From the NCBI RefSeq assembly GCF_027579695.1, contig NC_083570.1, forward strand, positions 8,356,793-8,420,792: a DNA stretch of 64,000 nt, given 5' to 3'. This DNA comes from Neoarius graeffei (Eukaryota; Chordata; Actinopteri; Siluriformes; Ariidae). The first letter of the stretch is position 1. Every line of letters begins with the position of its first letter. The notes below the pieces were generated by a model. That model worked only from the letters and a program-made list of their open reading frames with translations, was not told the origin of the DNA and searched no databases. The position numbers were made by a program, and so were the translations under genes. Of the stretch, positions 33,626 to 44,640 are shown in pieces.

Positions 33626-34684
33626 AAATTAATTAAAATGAAAGAAACACAAAGAAATAGAAAAGAATAAAACAATTAGAATTCATTGAAACATTAAAAT
33701 ATCAATAAATATAATTTTTAAACAAAGCTCTCATGAAAAATGGGGATGAGTGTATTCCTTAAAAAAGACAAAAAAACATGAAAACAATAAAATTAAAACA
33801 AGAGCGAGAAAAAGAAAAAAATCAAGACACCAAGATCCATTATCATCAAACATCGTATCGTCTCAGATTCAGCTTCTTCAATTATTATACATACAGGACA
33901 CTTTTTCCATGGAATAATAACGTGTTCTATTCCTGTCTAGTGGGTTTATTGACGGCATGCAATATTATCATCATATCGCTTATCCTCTGTGTATTACGCC
34001 TCTCTCCTCAATGGAGAAAGCGTGTAATATTGATATAATATTGCACGTTGCCAAGACAACACGACGTCACACGTCAGAGCTCATGCGAAGATCCAATGAC
34101 AAACCTTTTCTGTTGCGCATGCGTACAATCATTTCTTTGTCGGCCGGGAAAGACAGAAGACGAGGCAAATCCAGTGCTACTGCTAGGATTAGCGATGCTA
34201 TAATTAAGCACTAAATAAATGAACTAAAATCTGAAACCGAAGATGTGCTGAACACCCGAAAGGCTACCAAAGCTTCATTAGATATTCTTCACGCGTATTT
34301 ACAGTACAAGAGAAAAACATACCAACGGACATCGAAAAACTGGAAGAGAGACACATCGGAGATGTAAAACTTCCATGCTAATGAGTGACTGTGACAGTTT
34401 GTAAACAAACATGGCCGCCAGGTTTGCTTCGTTAAAAATGGAAGATTTTGAGAGAATTTTGGCTGCCAGGTCGCTCCGGTGTGTGTACAGTAGCTGTCGA
34501 TGTTGATTTTAAAAGTAACTAAGTAAATTACACAGGGAAAATAAATAAATAAATAATATTTGGCTTGACTGCACTAGCATTCTAACGCTACACTGGCTGG
34601 AAGGTAACTGGACTGGCACGCTAACAGCACCGAGTCGTGGGTAAGCTAGCGTTGGCCTTCGAGAATGCTGATATAGAGAGTGTG
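33626..34684. other. AT-rich DNA with possible recombinase remnant
   Basis: The plus-strand translation near 34215-34365 gives ETEDVLNTRKATKASLDILH, then AYLQYKR and, after a one-base shift, IPTDIEKLEERHIGDV. A separate frame near 34411 gives MAARFASLKMEDFERILAAR. These resemble the N-terminal region of Crypton/tyrosine-recombinase-derived fish proteins ('NT(K/R)KAT....L..YL'). The catalytic domain is absent. The call is tentative. Confidence 0.3.
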
Positions 34685-35057
34685 TCTCATCTCATTCTCT
34701 CTAGCCGCTTTATCCTGTTCTACAGGGTCGCAGGCAAGCTGGAGCCTATCCCAGCTGACTACGGGCGAGAGGCGGGGTACACCCTGGACAAGTCGCCAGG
34801 TCATCACAGGGCTGACACATAGACACAGACAACCATTCACACTCACATTCACACCTACGGTCAATTTAGAGTCACCAGTTAACCTAACCTGCATGTCTTT
34901 GGACTGTGGGGGAAACCGGAGCACCCAGAGGAAACCCACGCGGACACGGGGAGAACATGCAAACTCCACACAGAAAGGCCCTCGCCGGCCACGGGGCTCG
35001 AACCTGGACCTTCTTGCTGTGAGGCGACAGCGCTAACCACTACACCACCGTACCGCC
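34685..35057 (-). mobile_element. SINE (main family), minus strand
   Basis: Full-length minus-strand copy from ggcggtacggtggtgtagtgg to the gagaatgagatgaga tail. No target duplication is clear; a TAA repeat adjoins its 5' end. Confidence 0.9.
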
Positions 35058-35088
35058 ATAATAATAATAATAATAATGGCCTTTTTTG

Positions 35089-35167
35089 TGGTTTATTAGA
35101 TATATTCCATTCAGCTACTCGTCTTCGACTCATTCAGTATCATGCTCATTGAATGGAATATATCTGA
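35089..35167. repeat. Hairpin-forming inverted repeat
   Basis: Arms agatatattccattca (about 35099) and tgaatggaatatatct (about 35150) are exact complements separated by about 40 bp. It may be one end of an unclassified element. Confidence 0.7.
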
Positions 35168-35199
35168 TATACCACTCAACGCCAGACAATATTATTTAA

Positions 35200-35873
35200 A
35201 GGGGAACTGAAGGCAAATTTTTATGATCAAAATTCTTTCTCTCATTTTATTAAATGTAGGAATACATTTTTGATCGCTATTTTGTCGCTGCTATAGCAAG
35301 TTCTGGGTGTTTGAAATATGCTCTGTAATACATCAGTCCATATGTCAAAGCAATGGCCGTAAACGAGACTCGTTGAGACCTGTACGAGACATCGTAGGAT
35401 GGAAGTAAAACGTACAGCGGAAATCAAAGTGATCAACATCTGCCAACGTTGTCAAAAGGTGCGTGCGCCCTCTTTCAAATGCTGATGTAATCAAGCCAGA
35501 AGTTTTGTTTGTTTTGATAGCAATCAGGAAAGTTTGAAGAAAGTAGGCAGTAATCGTCATTTAAACTCGTTTTTGTGCAATACTTCGTTTGGAAAACAGT
35601 TTTCAAAATGGCGGCACTGACACCTGGCTGACACTTCACGTTTCAAAGTCTCGCACAAGTCTCGTGAAGATCGCGCGGATAAGCGACGCCTGCCGTGGAC
35701 CAAACGAACTCAATTCAACACGGCTAAAAACCGAACAGGCCGATAAGTATCATATTTAATTGTGATTAGTTGCCAATACGAGACATGATATAAGGTTACT
35801 AAAACCGAACATGTAATTGAATAACACGTTAATTAAAAAATAACGCAAGTTTAAAAATGACTTCAGTTCCCCT
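35200..35873. mobile_element. TTAA-flanked MITE (third family)
   Basis: Ends aggggaactgaag and cttcagttcccct lie between TTAA at 35196-35199 and 35874-35877. No THAP or transposase coding is evident in its 674 bp. It is the same structural class as the elements at 458, 24506 and 27630. Confidence 0.8.
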
Positions 35874-35877
35874 TTAA

Positions 35878-36652
35878 ATATCGTATCGTATCAGATTCAG
35901 TCTCATTAAATATGGATTGTTTGCCTTCTGAATGTAAATTGTATCATGTGGGATCCTGATGTTTACACTCTCCTTCTGTTTGGTATTTGTCTCGACTGTC
36001 GGGTGCGAAACGTTTTTAAAACATGCTGCATTGGAACATAAAGACACGACTGATGAGAAAATGGATTTAAAACATATAGAATCAAGCACATGTCCATTTC
36101 TAGTAGATTAACAAGTCAAACATTCCATCGGTCGTACTGCTGATACACACGCTGAAGTTCAAGACAAAACCCTTGATCTTATCAACGTCCCGAGTTTACA
36201 GTCGAGTCATTCTTCAAACATTTACCCAAACACACACACACACAACCTTTTACCCTGTGACTCGAAATGTGTAATTACTTCACACTAATCTAAAGCTACT
36301 TTATACCTGAGCTTTCAGCTGGTGTGTAATGTGTAACAAAACCCAACTCATTCACACACACACACACACACACACACATACCGTAAAGCTGCGGAAAGCT
36401 CCCTGCACTCCCAGACTTCTCAGGTGTGGCCTTCAGGTGTATCCTCGTACCTGTGCTCTGGAGAAATGTTTCCTTATTCACCTGTTCACCTGTTCACCCA
36501 GGCTCTCCTCCTCCTCTTTCTGCAACCCAATCATCAGGTGTAATGTTACACCCCACAGAGACAGGCATGAAGGAAACATCAGACTGAGTGAGACTCCAGA
36601 GAGCTTGGTAAACAGCCTGAGTATCAACACTCCACTTCCTTCCCAGCAGCTT

Positions 36653-36683
<31 letters not shown>

Positions 36684-36802
36684 AGCCGATCAGGAGACTC
36701 GGACCATGAAGAATCGGTGTGGTCTCTCACAGGAAGCTCTCAGATTAACTCAGTAACTGACCTTAGATTAACAGTCTGTTTACATAATAATAATAATAAT
36801 AA
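35878..36802. other. Unassigned non-coding DNA with CA microsatellites
   Basis: (CA)n near 36229-36244, 36353-36378 and 36651-36680, and (TAA)n near 36786-36803. The open frame at 36329-36709 is built on CA repeats and is not supported. Confidence 0.5.
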
Positions 36803-36804
36803 TA

Positions 36805-38408
36805 CAACCCCGATTCTAAAAAAGTTGGGACAAAGTACAAATTGTAAATAAAAACGGAATGCAATAATTTACAAATCTCAAAAACTGATATTGTATTCAC
36901 AATAGAACATAGACAACATATCAAATGTCGAAAGTGAGACATTTTGAAATTTCATGCCAAATATTGGCTCATTTGAAATTTCATGACAGCAACACATCTC
37001 AAAAAAGTTGGGACAGGGGCAATAAAAGGCTGGAAAAGTTAAAGGTACAAAAAAGGAACAGCTGGAGGACCAAATTGCAACTCATTAGGTCAATTGGCAA
37101 TAGGTCATTAACATGACTGGGTATAAAAAGAGCATCTTGGAGTGGCAGCGGCTCTCAGAAGTAAAGATGGGAAGAGGATCACCAATCCCCCTAATTCTGT
37201 GCCAACAAATAGTGGAGCAATATCAGAAAGGAGTTCGACAGTGTAAAATTGCAAAGAGTTTGAACACATCATCATCTACAGTGCATAATATCATCAAAAG
37301 ATTCAGAGAATCTGGAAGAATCTCTGTGCGTAAGGGTCAAGGCCGGAAAACCATACTGGGTGCCCATGATCTTCGGGCCCTTAGACGGCACTGCATCACA
37401 TACAGGCATGCTTCTGTATTGGAAATCACAAAATGGGCTCAGGAATATTTCCAGAGAACATTATCTGTGAACACAATTCACCGTGCCATCCGCCGTTGCC
37501 AGCTAAAACTCTATAGTTCAAAGAAGAAGCCGTATCTAAACATGATCCAGAAGTGCAGACGTCTTCTCTGGGCCAAGGCTCATTTAAAATGGACTGTGGC
37601 AAAGTGGAAAACTGTTCTGTGGTCAGACGAATCAAAATTTGAAGTTCTTTATGGAAATCAGGGACGCCGTGTCATTCGGACTAAAGAGGAGAAGGACGAC
37701 CCAAGTTGTTATCAGCGCTCAGTTCAGAAGCCTGCATCTCTGATGGTATGGGGTTGCATTAGTCCGTGTGGCATGGGCAGCTTACACATCTGGAAAGACA
37801 CCATCGATGCTGAAAGGTATATCCAGGTTCTAGAGCAACATATGCTCCCATCCAGACGACGTCTCTTTCAGGGAAGACCTTGCATTTTCCAACATGACAA
37901 TGCCAAACCACATACTGCATCAATTACAGCATCATGGCTGCGTAGAAGAAGGGTCCGGGTACTGAACTGGCCAGCCTGCAGTCCAGATCTTTCACCCATA
38001 GAAAACATTTGGCGCATCATAAAACGGAAGATACGACAAAAAAGACCTAAGACAGTTGAGCAACTAGAATCCTACATTAGACAAGAATGGGTTAACATTC
38101 CTATCCCTAAACTTGAGCAACTTGTCTCCTCAGTCCCCAGACGTTTACAGACTGTTGTAAAGAGAAAAGGGGATGTCTCACAGTGGTAAACATGGCCTTG
38201 TCCCAACTTTTTTGAGATGTGTTGTTGTCATGAAATTTAAAATCACCTAATTTTTCTCTTTAAATGATACATTTTCTCAGTTTAAACATTTGATATGTCA
38301 TCTATGTTCTATTCTGAATAAAATATGGAATTTGGAAACTTCCACATCATTGCATTCTGTTTTTATTTACAATTTGTACTTTGTTCCAACTTTTTTGGAA
38401 TCGGGGTT

Positions 38409-38409
<1 letters not shown>
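36805..38409 (+). mobile_element. Tc1-like transposon, copy 2 (open transposase)
   Basis: 1605 bp, between TA at 36803-36804 and 38410-38411, inserted in a (TAA)n microsatellite. It is the same element as 13522-15126 in opposite orientation, with the same IR/DR ends and the same conserved leader. Confidence 0.95.
37113..38189 (+). CDS. Tc1-like transposase, DD34E (copy 2)
   Basis: Uninterrupted 358-codon frame; likely start Met19 at 37167 (MGRGSP), giving 340 residues. Same architecture as the copy at 13742: helix-turn-helix DNA-binding region, then Asp172 (WSDESKF), Asp262 ([11 protein letters not shown]) and Glu297 (SPIENIW). Where the two differ, this copy keeps [10 protein letters not shown]; it also has LILCQQ where copy 1 has LILRRQ. 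Both frames are open, so neither has acquired a stop since separation. Mobility is possible but not shown. Confidence 0.93.
   Translation: MTGYKKSILEWQRLSEVKMGRGSPIPLILCQQIVEQYQKGVRQCKIAKSLNTSSSTVHNIIKRFRESGRISVRKGQGRKTILGAHDLRALRRHCITYRHASVLEITKWAQEYFQRTLSVNTIHRAIRRCQLKLYSSKKKPYLNMIQKCRRLLWAKAHLKWTVAKWKTVLWSDESKFEVLYGNQGRRVIRTKEEKDDPSCYQRSVQKPASLMVWGCISPCGMGSLHIWKDTIDAERYIQVLEQHMLPSRRRLFQGRPCIFQHDNAKPHTASITASWLRRRRVRVLNWPACSPDLSPIENIWRIIKRKIRQKRPKTVEQLESYIRQEWVNIPIPKLEQLVSSVPRRLQTVVKRKGDVSQW

Positions 38410-38451
<42 letters not shown>
38410..38451. repeat. (TAA)n microsatellite
   Basis: About 14 units, continuing the TAA run to the left of the Tc1-like transposon that inserted in it. Confidence 0.97.
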
Positions 38452-38453
<2 letters not shown>

Positions 38454-38454
38454 C

Positions 38455-38702
38455 ACACCTGTGTTGCTGGTTTCCCACCCAGTTGGGCAGTTTTGAATTC
38501 TACTTTGCGGGCAAAAATGGCTTGGGCTGGTTGACAAAAAATTGGGCGGGTTTGACGTTAGTTCGGCGGGTTTTTATCAGATGTTTATAAATATTTCGCA
38601 CCAACGTTCTGTGTGAGAATGCAGCCAGAGACACTTCTATAGCCTTAGAAGGACTTTGATGCAGCGCATGATATAGTTTCACTCCCACTAGAAAGCAAAG
38701 AT
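38455..38702 (+). mobile_element. hAT-like element fragment (ttgctgg/ttgccag end), piece 1
   Basis: Shares gaattctactttgcgggcaa, ggcgggtttgacgttagttc and tttcactcccactagaaagc with 39411-39560, so both are copies of one element's left end. An extra segment at about 38594-38667 separates the last two blocks. It runs into a LINE fragment at 38703. Confidence 0.6.
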
Positions 38703-38986
38703 GGTCTTGGATGGAGGGCAGGTTGACACCAATAATTTTCTCTGCAGACCTTATTGTCCGTTGCAGTCTGTTCTTCTCCTGTTTGGTGACCAATCCAAAC
38801 CAAACAGTGATGGAAGAGCAAAGAACAGACTGAATGATGGCAGAGTAGAATTGTGTCAGCAGCTCCTTAGGCAGGTTGAGCTTCCTGAGCTGGCGCAGAA
38901 AGTACAACCTCTGCTGAGCCTTTTTGATGATAGTGACTGTGTTGGTCTCCCACTTCAAGTCCAGAGAGATTGTGGAACCCAGAACA
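38703..38986 (-). pseudogene. Rex1/CR1-type reverse transcriptase C-terminal fragment
   Basis: The minus strand encodes LGSTISLDLKWETNTVTIIK, then KAQQRLYFLRQLRKLNLP, LLTQFYSAIIQSVLCSSITV, WFG and RTIRSAEKIIGVNLPSIQD. These are the thumb and C-terminal blocks of CR1-group (Rex1-like) LINE reverse transcriptases ('KAQQRLYFLR.LR' and 'LQR....AEKIIG..LPS'). The catalytic YADD region would lie upstream and is missing. After SIQD the reading passes into hAT sequence, so only about 95 residues of the LINE remain. It is inactive. Confidence 0.75.
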
Positions 38987-39400
38987 GGGCTCGAAATTCG
39001 CGGTGGTCCGGTCGCCCGAGGCAATTTGTCATTTGGTGGGTAATTCCTGTCACTAGCCGGCCCGGCTGGCTAGTTGAAAATAAAAAATATATATGAAGTG
39101 AAGATTCAGACTAGGGCTGTGCGATATATCGAATATACTCGATATATCTCCGAAAATTCTGTGTGAGATACATAAAATTATTATATCGTAACTATCGAGT
39201 ATTCTATGGTCATCTGCCGACTTGCGTTTGTTTCATGTTTGTTGCGTTTGTTTAAAACCTTTTCCGGTGGTTTTCTCCCTGTCCCTCAGGCAGTAACGTA
39301 AGACGCTGCCTAAGGGTAAAAAAAAACAATAACGTCACACACTCACCAACCAATCCCGGGCGACATCTCGGCACTGAAAGGAACTTGCGGGAAGATTTTC
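38986..39400 (+). mobile_element. hAT-type terminal fragments
   Basis: Cagggctcgaaattcgcggt at 38986 is a hAT-like left end. Tagggctgtgcgatatatcg near 39114 is a second, different one. No partner ends or 8-bp duplications are resolved. It is read as a mosaic of partial insertions. Confidence 0.4.
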
Positions 39401-39410
39401 TAGTTTCGGT

Positions 39411-40455
39411 CAGTATTGCCAGATTTGGCGGTTTCGAATTCTACTTTGCGGGCAAAAACTGGCTTGGGCTGGTTGACAAAAATTGGGCGGGTTTGACGTT
39501 AGTTCGGCGGGTTTTTATCAGATGTTTATATGGTTTCACTCCCACTAGAAAGCAGAGATGAGAGAGAATGTAAACACCTAAGCCGAATGATGTTCTTGAA
39601 TATGCGAAGGAAATCAGGAAAAACAGCTCTCTTTGGTCAACTGAGGCAAGTCAGAGACCTAGTTTACCCAGCACCCCTTAGGTATTTTAAACAACCAAAA
39701 TCGAGCATTGGCCTAAATTAATCATTAACAATAAACATTAATCTCATTCAGTATTATTTAAACAAAAAAACAAAGTCGATGTAACTGTAAGACTAATAAG
39801 AATGTGTGTAATGTAGTGCAGAAACTGAACTCATAAACTAGTAAATAAGAATGACGCAATCCATTCTCCATTTTCTCTTCTCATGTTACATTCAGCCATG
39901 CATCGGAGCCTCACTTTTTTTTTTTTAATTGAAGTATATAAAACAGGTACAATCTAACAAATCCACAAAAATCAGGATAAGACATGAAGAAAATACATGG
40001 ATGTAGACAAAACTAAATTAAGCAGAATAACTAGGCCTATAAAATTAATAAAACAAACAGGATAAATAAAAAGATAAATAAATAAAAAATAAATAACCTC
40101 AGCAATGCAGATGTTAGATATGCATCGTAGCCTAACATAGCCTACATAATATTCTGTGTGTGCGCCACCTACTGGTGCATGTAGGATTCAGAACACAGCA
40201 GATGATTGCAGAGTTATAATCTGATTGAACCACACGGAGCCGAGTACCAGACAGCAGATTCTTCACCTCCAGCACTGACGGGCTCATGTTGCTATTTGTT
40301 CGATTTACAAATAGTATACTGGACTTTAGCTGCATATTTTTACTTTACAAGATAGGCATCAAGTACATTTTACATTTTGGGCGGTTTTAAGTGCATGTTG
40401 GCGGGTTTTGAACATATTTTGGGTTGGAAAACGTCAGCAGTATCTGGCAACCCTG
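39411..40455 (+). mobile_element. hAT-like element with cagtattgccag ends
   Basis: Left end cagtattgccagat and right end atctggcaaccctg are inverted repeats; the right sub-terminal gggttttgaacatattttgg also occurs in the palindromic MITE at 25047. Flanking octamers gtttcggt and ctttcagg match only partly. No transposase is recognised in its AT-rich interior. Confidence 0.55.
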
Positions 40456-40772
40456 CTTTCAGGAGTGTTTTCAATGCCCCTTTATTAACTAAAAAGTTAG
40501 AAACAAACAAAAAAATCTAACAAAAAGGTCTAAAAGATAGAGATTCTCTTCCAGAATGTAATTTTTAATTCAAAGAAAAAAGAAAAAAAAATGACTAAAA
40601 AAGAGATTAATTAGAATAATGCAGAAAAACTGAGAGGGGACTTGAGCACTTCATCACAGAAGGGAAATAAATAAATAAATAAATAAATAAATAAAAATTA
40701 TCTTTGGTTAGTTAAAACAAAATTTTTTTTTTGTTTTTTTTCCTTCCAGGATGTTCCTTGTTCTTGGTTAAA

Positions 40773-40775
40773 ATC

Positions 40776-40839
<64 letters not shown>

Positions 40840-41063
40840 AAACAAAAAATAACACAAGAAAGAAAGAAAACAAGAAGAGAAAGAACGAAAGAAAGAAAAC
40901 AAGAAAGAAAGAGAAAGAAAGAAGACAAGAAAGAAAAAGAACACAAGAAAGAAAGAACAAAAGAAGGAAAGTAAGAAAACGAAAGAAAGAAAGAAAATGA
41001 GAAAGAAAGAAAAAACAAAAAGAGCACAAGAAAGAAAGAACAAAAGAATGAAAGTAAGAAAAC

Positions 41064-41095
<32 letters not shown>

Positions 41096-41205
41096 ACACA
41101 AGAAAGAAAGAACAAAAGAATGAAAGAAAGAAAACAAGAAAGAAAGAAAACAAAAAAGAACACAAGAAAGAAAGAAAACAAGAAAGAAAGAAAACAAATA
41201 AAAGC
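40773..41205. repeat. Polypurine GAAA-rich tract
   Basis: About 430 bp almost purely purine on the plus strand. It begins with a regular (GAAA)n run (to about 40840) and decays into GAAA/GAACA mixtures. Both-strand open frames of Lys/Glu/Arg or Phe/Leu/Ser are translations of this tract. Confidence 0.97.
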
Positions 41206-41930
41206 TAAAAAACCTTGAAACAAAAGCTAAGATAAAGACTTCGGTGTGATGATGTACGTGTTCTTGACTGAACGAGGGCTGCGTAGCTGCAGATTGGTCT
41301 GAGAGCTCATACTGACCCCCATCCACCACTGAAAGCACCTACCATGTGCACGTGAGCATCAGAACTGGACCATGGAGCCATGGAAGAAGGTGGCCTGGTC
41401 TGATGAGTCACATTTTCTTTTACATCATGTTTACAGCCAGGTGTGTGTGTGTGTCTTACCTGGAGAAGAGATGGGACCAGGATGCACTATGGGAAGAAGG
41501 TGAGCCGGCGGTGGTAGTGTGATGCTCTGGACAATGTTCTGCTGGGAATCCTTGGGTCCTGGTGTTCATGTGGATGTTACTTTGGCATGTAGCACCTACC
41601 TAAACCCTGCTGCAGACCAAGTTCACCCCTTCATGGCAACCATATTCTCTAATCACAGCAGGATGATGCCTCCTGACACACTGCAGAAACTGTTCAGGAA
41701 CATGACAAAGAACTCAAGGTGTTCATCCATGGACTGGATTCCCCACCTCACAACTGACAGGACTTAAAGGATCTGCTGCTAACATCATGGTGTCAGATCC
41801 CACAGCACACCTTCAGAGGTCTTGTGGAGCCCAGGCCTCAGGGGTCAGAGCTGTTTTGGGAGCACAAGAGAAACCTACACAATATTAGGCAGGCGGTTTC
41901 AATGTTATGGCTGATCATTGTAGATTATCA
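41206..41930 (+). mobile_element. Decayed Tc1/mariner transposon
   Basis: The plus strand retains a degenerate transposase: a WSDES-like motif with HFLLHHV near 41395-41425, a GGSVML-like block near 41510-41530 and GVHVDVTLACSTYLN near 41560-41600. The usual 'QDNAPCH' and 'DLNPIEHLW' blocks are damaged or deleted. The right end ggcaggcggtttcaatgtta is followed by tggctgatcattgta. Stops and frameshifts are frequent. Confidence 0.65.
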
Positions 41931-42014
41931 AGCATATTTCAAAACCTTTTTTCTTATTTCATATATTTATCTACAGAAAAAAATGATTAGTGAACCAAAA
42001 TACATATAAAAATA

Positions 42015-42290
42015 GAGAGTCAGGACAATATCATGCTCAATGGGGTACTTCAGGGTCAAGATACCCCTTTTGCTCTGAGCCTCATCTCCAACATACTGTA
42101 GCTGTCCTTCTGTCCCATCACAGCCTGGTATCTTGGGCGATCCACAGTGGATGGGAAGACAGCGCGGGGAGCATCATCTCCAGGAAATCTATAGCTTTGC
42201 ACATACCAGATCCATTGTCAACAACCAGTGTGGCAATTTCATCATCCATGGCTGAACTTAAGGTCTGGGGTTTGTTGGCTTCAGAAAAGA
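42015..42290 (-). pseudogene. Beta-actin processed retropseudogene (5' fragment)
   Basis: The minus strand starts [19 protein letters not shown] (ATG at about 42250), the N-terminus of cytoplasmic actin. After a frame shift it continues as [12 protein letters not shown], then [16 protein letters not shown], and after another shift [12 protein letters not shown]-like codons. Bases before the ATG, gttcagcc, resemble the actin leader. The segment joining the residue-41 region to MGQKDSY contains no intron where vertebrate actin genes usually have one, so it derives from spliced mRNA. It covers only about the first 75 codons and has several indels, so it makes no actin. Confidence 0.85.
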
Positions 42291-42299
42291 AACTGGTTG

Positions 42300-42989
42300 G
42301 ACAGATGATATTCCGCACTAGCTGTGTATGGAGGAGCTCAGAGCGCACATTTAAAGCATGTAGCTATGAACACAATGAAGAAAATAATGTAAACAAATGC
42401 ATCTCATATTTCTCATAATGAGACGATGAATACAAATTAATCTTAGGTCATTTTAGAATTTATTTTAGTCATTTCAAGCTTGAAATTGTTCTTCAGTTGG
42501 TAGATAATGTCCTTCCTTTCACTCCTGGGTGTGACTTTAAACTGCAACCGGTGGTGAGTCTTAGGTCCGGAAGGACTTGAGAATTGGGGAAAGTGGAGTT
42601 AGCTCTTAATCACCTGCAGTGACCCACTCTGACCCGGAGTGGTAGCACCTGCCTGGGTTCCAGCTATGGGTTCAATAGTACATCACCAATAAGACGCTGC
42701 AGCAGGGCGCTTTTCGGTGCGATGTGGTAGATGAACCCAACAGGGCCACCTGATGGCATGCAGAAGAGCCACTCAAATGGCCAACGGATGGCATCACTCG
42801 GCAAGTCAGTTGTCACTGTGGGGCAACTTCCATACCCGTCAGGTCTGTGGCACTTTTGTGCACCACTTGGCATCAGGTCTGGAGGTCCAGAGAGACGACA
42901 CGATGTGCAAGGCGCTTCATTAGGAGGGGAGATAGGCTATTCATGCCACCACTGTGGATGATTCTGTCACCCTGGTATGAGCCTTGTGG
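42300..42989. other. Unassigned non-coding DNA
   Basis: Moderately GC-rich, with open frames on both strands around 42664-42961 that show no known domain. It may be an old retroelement fragment, but I cannot identify it. Confidence 0.35.
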
Positions 42990-43004
42990 CCCATCTGCGA
43001 TTCT

Positions 43005-43380
43005 CATCTCATCTCATTATCTCTAGCCGCTTTATCCTGTTCTACAGGGTCGCAGGCAAGCTGGAGCCTATCCCAGCTGACTACGGGCGAAAGGCGGGGT
43101 ACACCCTGGACAAGTCGCCAGGTCATCACAGGGCTGACACATAGACACAGACAACCATTCACACTCACATTCACACCTACGCTCAATTTAGAGTCACCAG
43201 TTAACCTAACCTGCATGTCTTTGGACTGTGGGGGAAACCGGAGCACCCGGAGGAAACCCACGCGGACACGGGGAGAACATGCAAACTCCACACAGAAAGG
43301 CCCTCGCCGGCCATGGGGCTCGAACCCAGGACCTTCTTGCTGTGAGGCGACAGCGCTAACCACTACACCACCGTGCCGCC
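43005..43380 (-). mobile_element. SINE (main family), full length with 15-bp duplication
   Basis: Minus-strand copy flanked by a perfect cccatctgcgattct at 42990-43004 and 43381-43395. It gives the exact limits of the family: about 376 bp from gggcggcacggtggtg-type start to gatgagatgag tail. Confidence 0.95.
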
Positions 43381-43504
43381 CCCATCTGCGATTCTGCGCA
43401 TCCTAATGAAGCAGTCATCATTGCTAGTGATGGACAGTTGACGACTCTCCTTCCTTTTGAGAAATAAATATCTTAAATAAGAAAGATTATCTTTCAGTAG
43501 AAAG

Positions 43505-43875
43505 GGCGGCACGGTGGTGTAGTGTTTAGCGCTGTCGCCTCACAGCAAGAAGGTCTGGGTTCGAGCCCCGTGGCCGGCGAGGGCCTTTCTGTGTGGAGTT
43601 TGCATGTTCTCCCCGTGTCCGCGTGGGTTTCCTCCGGGTGCTCCGGTTTCCCCCACAGTCCAAAGACATGCAGGTTAGGTTAACTGGTGACTCTAAATTG
43701 AGCGTAGGTGTGAATGTGAGTGTGAATGGTTGTCTGTGTCTATGTGTCAGCCCTGTGATGACCTGGCGACTTGTCCAGGGTGTACCCCGCCTTTCGCCCG
43801 TAGTCAGCTGGGATAGGCTCCAGCTTGCCTGCGACCCTGTAGAAGGATAAAGCGGCTAGAGATAATGAGATGAGA
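43505..43875 (+). mobile_element. SINE (main family), plus strand
   Basis: Full-length copy with tRNA-like head, body and gatgagatgagatg tail, in opposite orientation to the copy 125 bp upstream. No clear target duplication. (TC)n follows at 43888-43914. Confidence 0.9.
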
Positions 43876-43887
43876 TGAGATGATGAG

Positions 43888-43914
<27 letters not shown>

Positions 43915-43919
<5 letters not shown>

Positions 43920-44640
43920 CAAAATCGCGAATGCCGCATGACCCTCCTGGCTTTCCGTAGGTGTTTACAATCTCCGCGCGCGCAGTGCGTTTATAGAGCA
44001 GCGATAGTGAGCGCGAGCTGTTAATAACAGTTAAAAGATGGCGTCAGAACTGATTAAATCCACCAGATTCACAAAAACATCCCAGACTGGTTCCGGCTAG
44101 ACTCGGATCAGCGATGGGTTTTGCTGGTTTTCAGCTTCTATCATGAGCTACAGGCTACTAAAGAAGAACTCAGTCGAAATAAATCCCCAAATCCAAATGT
44201 AATGGAGTTGAAATGCAGCACAGATGTCTAGATGATGAACTGAATTACAGTTTTATGATCTTTATTAGCTTTATATTGATCTGGTTTTGTTTTTGGTTAA
44301 CTTTACTGACACAAATTAAATGTATATAAGGAATGAAATGTGTATAGTCGGTATAAACAGGGTTGATTGAGAACTGAGTGAGAAGCCTGGGCAGTTGGAC
44401 ATGTTCAGGCTGCAAATATCAATAATTAAGTCAGTAAGTAAGAGTTTAGCGGCCTGGTTTGGTGTAAAAGTGCTCAGTCCAGGTGTTCAGGTGAGAAGAG
44501 AAATCTCTCGCCCTGTCCCTCTGTTCATCTGGACACCTCAGAGACAAGCTGTCACATTAACAGCCATCTCAGGTAGAGTATGGTTATAGTTTATAATCAT
44601 TCGTCATGAAAGGCAGTGCTTTAGATGTCAAACCAACAAT
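43915..44640. other. Unassigned non-coding DNA
   Basis: Single-copy-looking sequence between SINE and satellite. No exon is recognised. Confidence 0.4.

Noticed and set aside
40698-41338. Phe/Leu/Ser-rich and Lys/Glu/Arg-rich frames of up to 208 codons
   Set aside because: Translations of a GAAA polypurine tract; low complexity on both strands.
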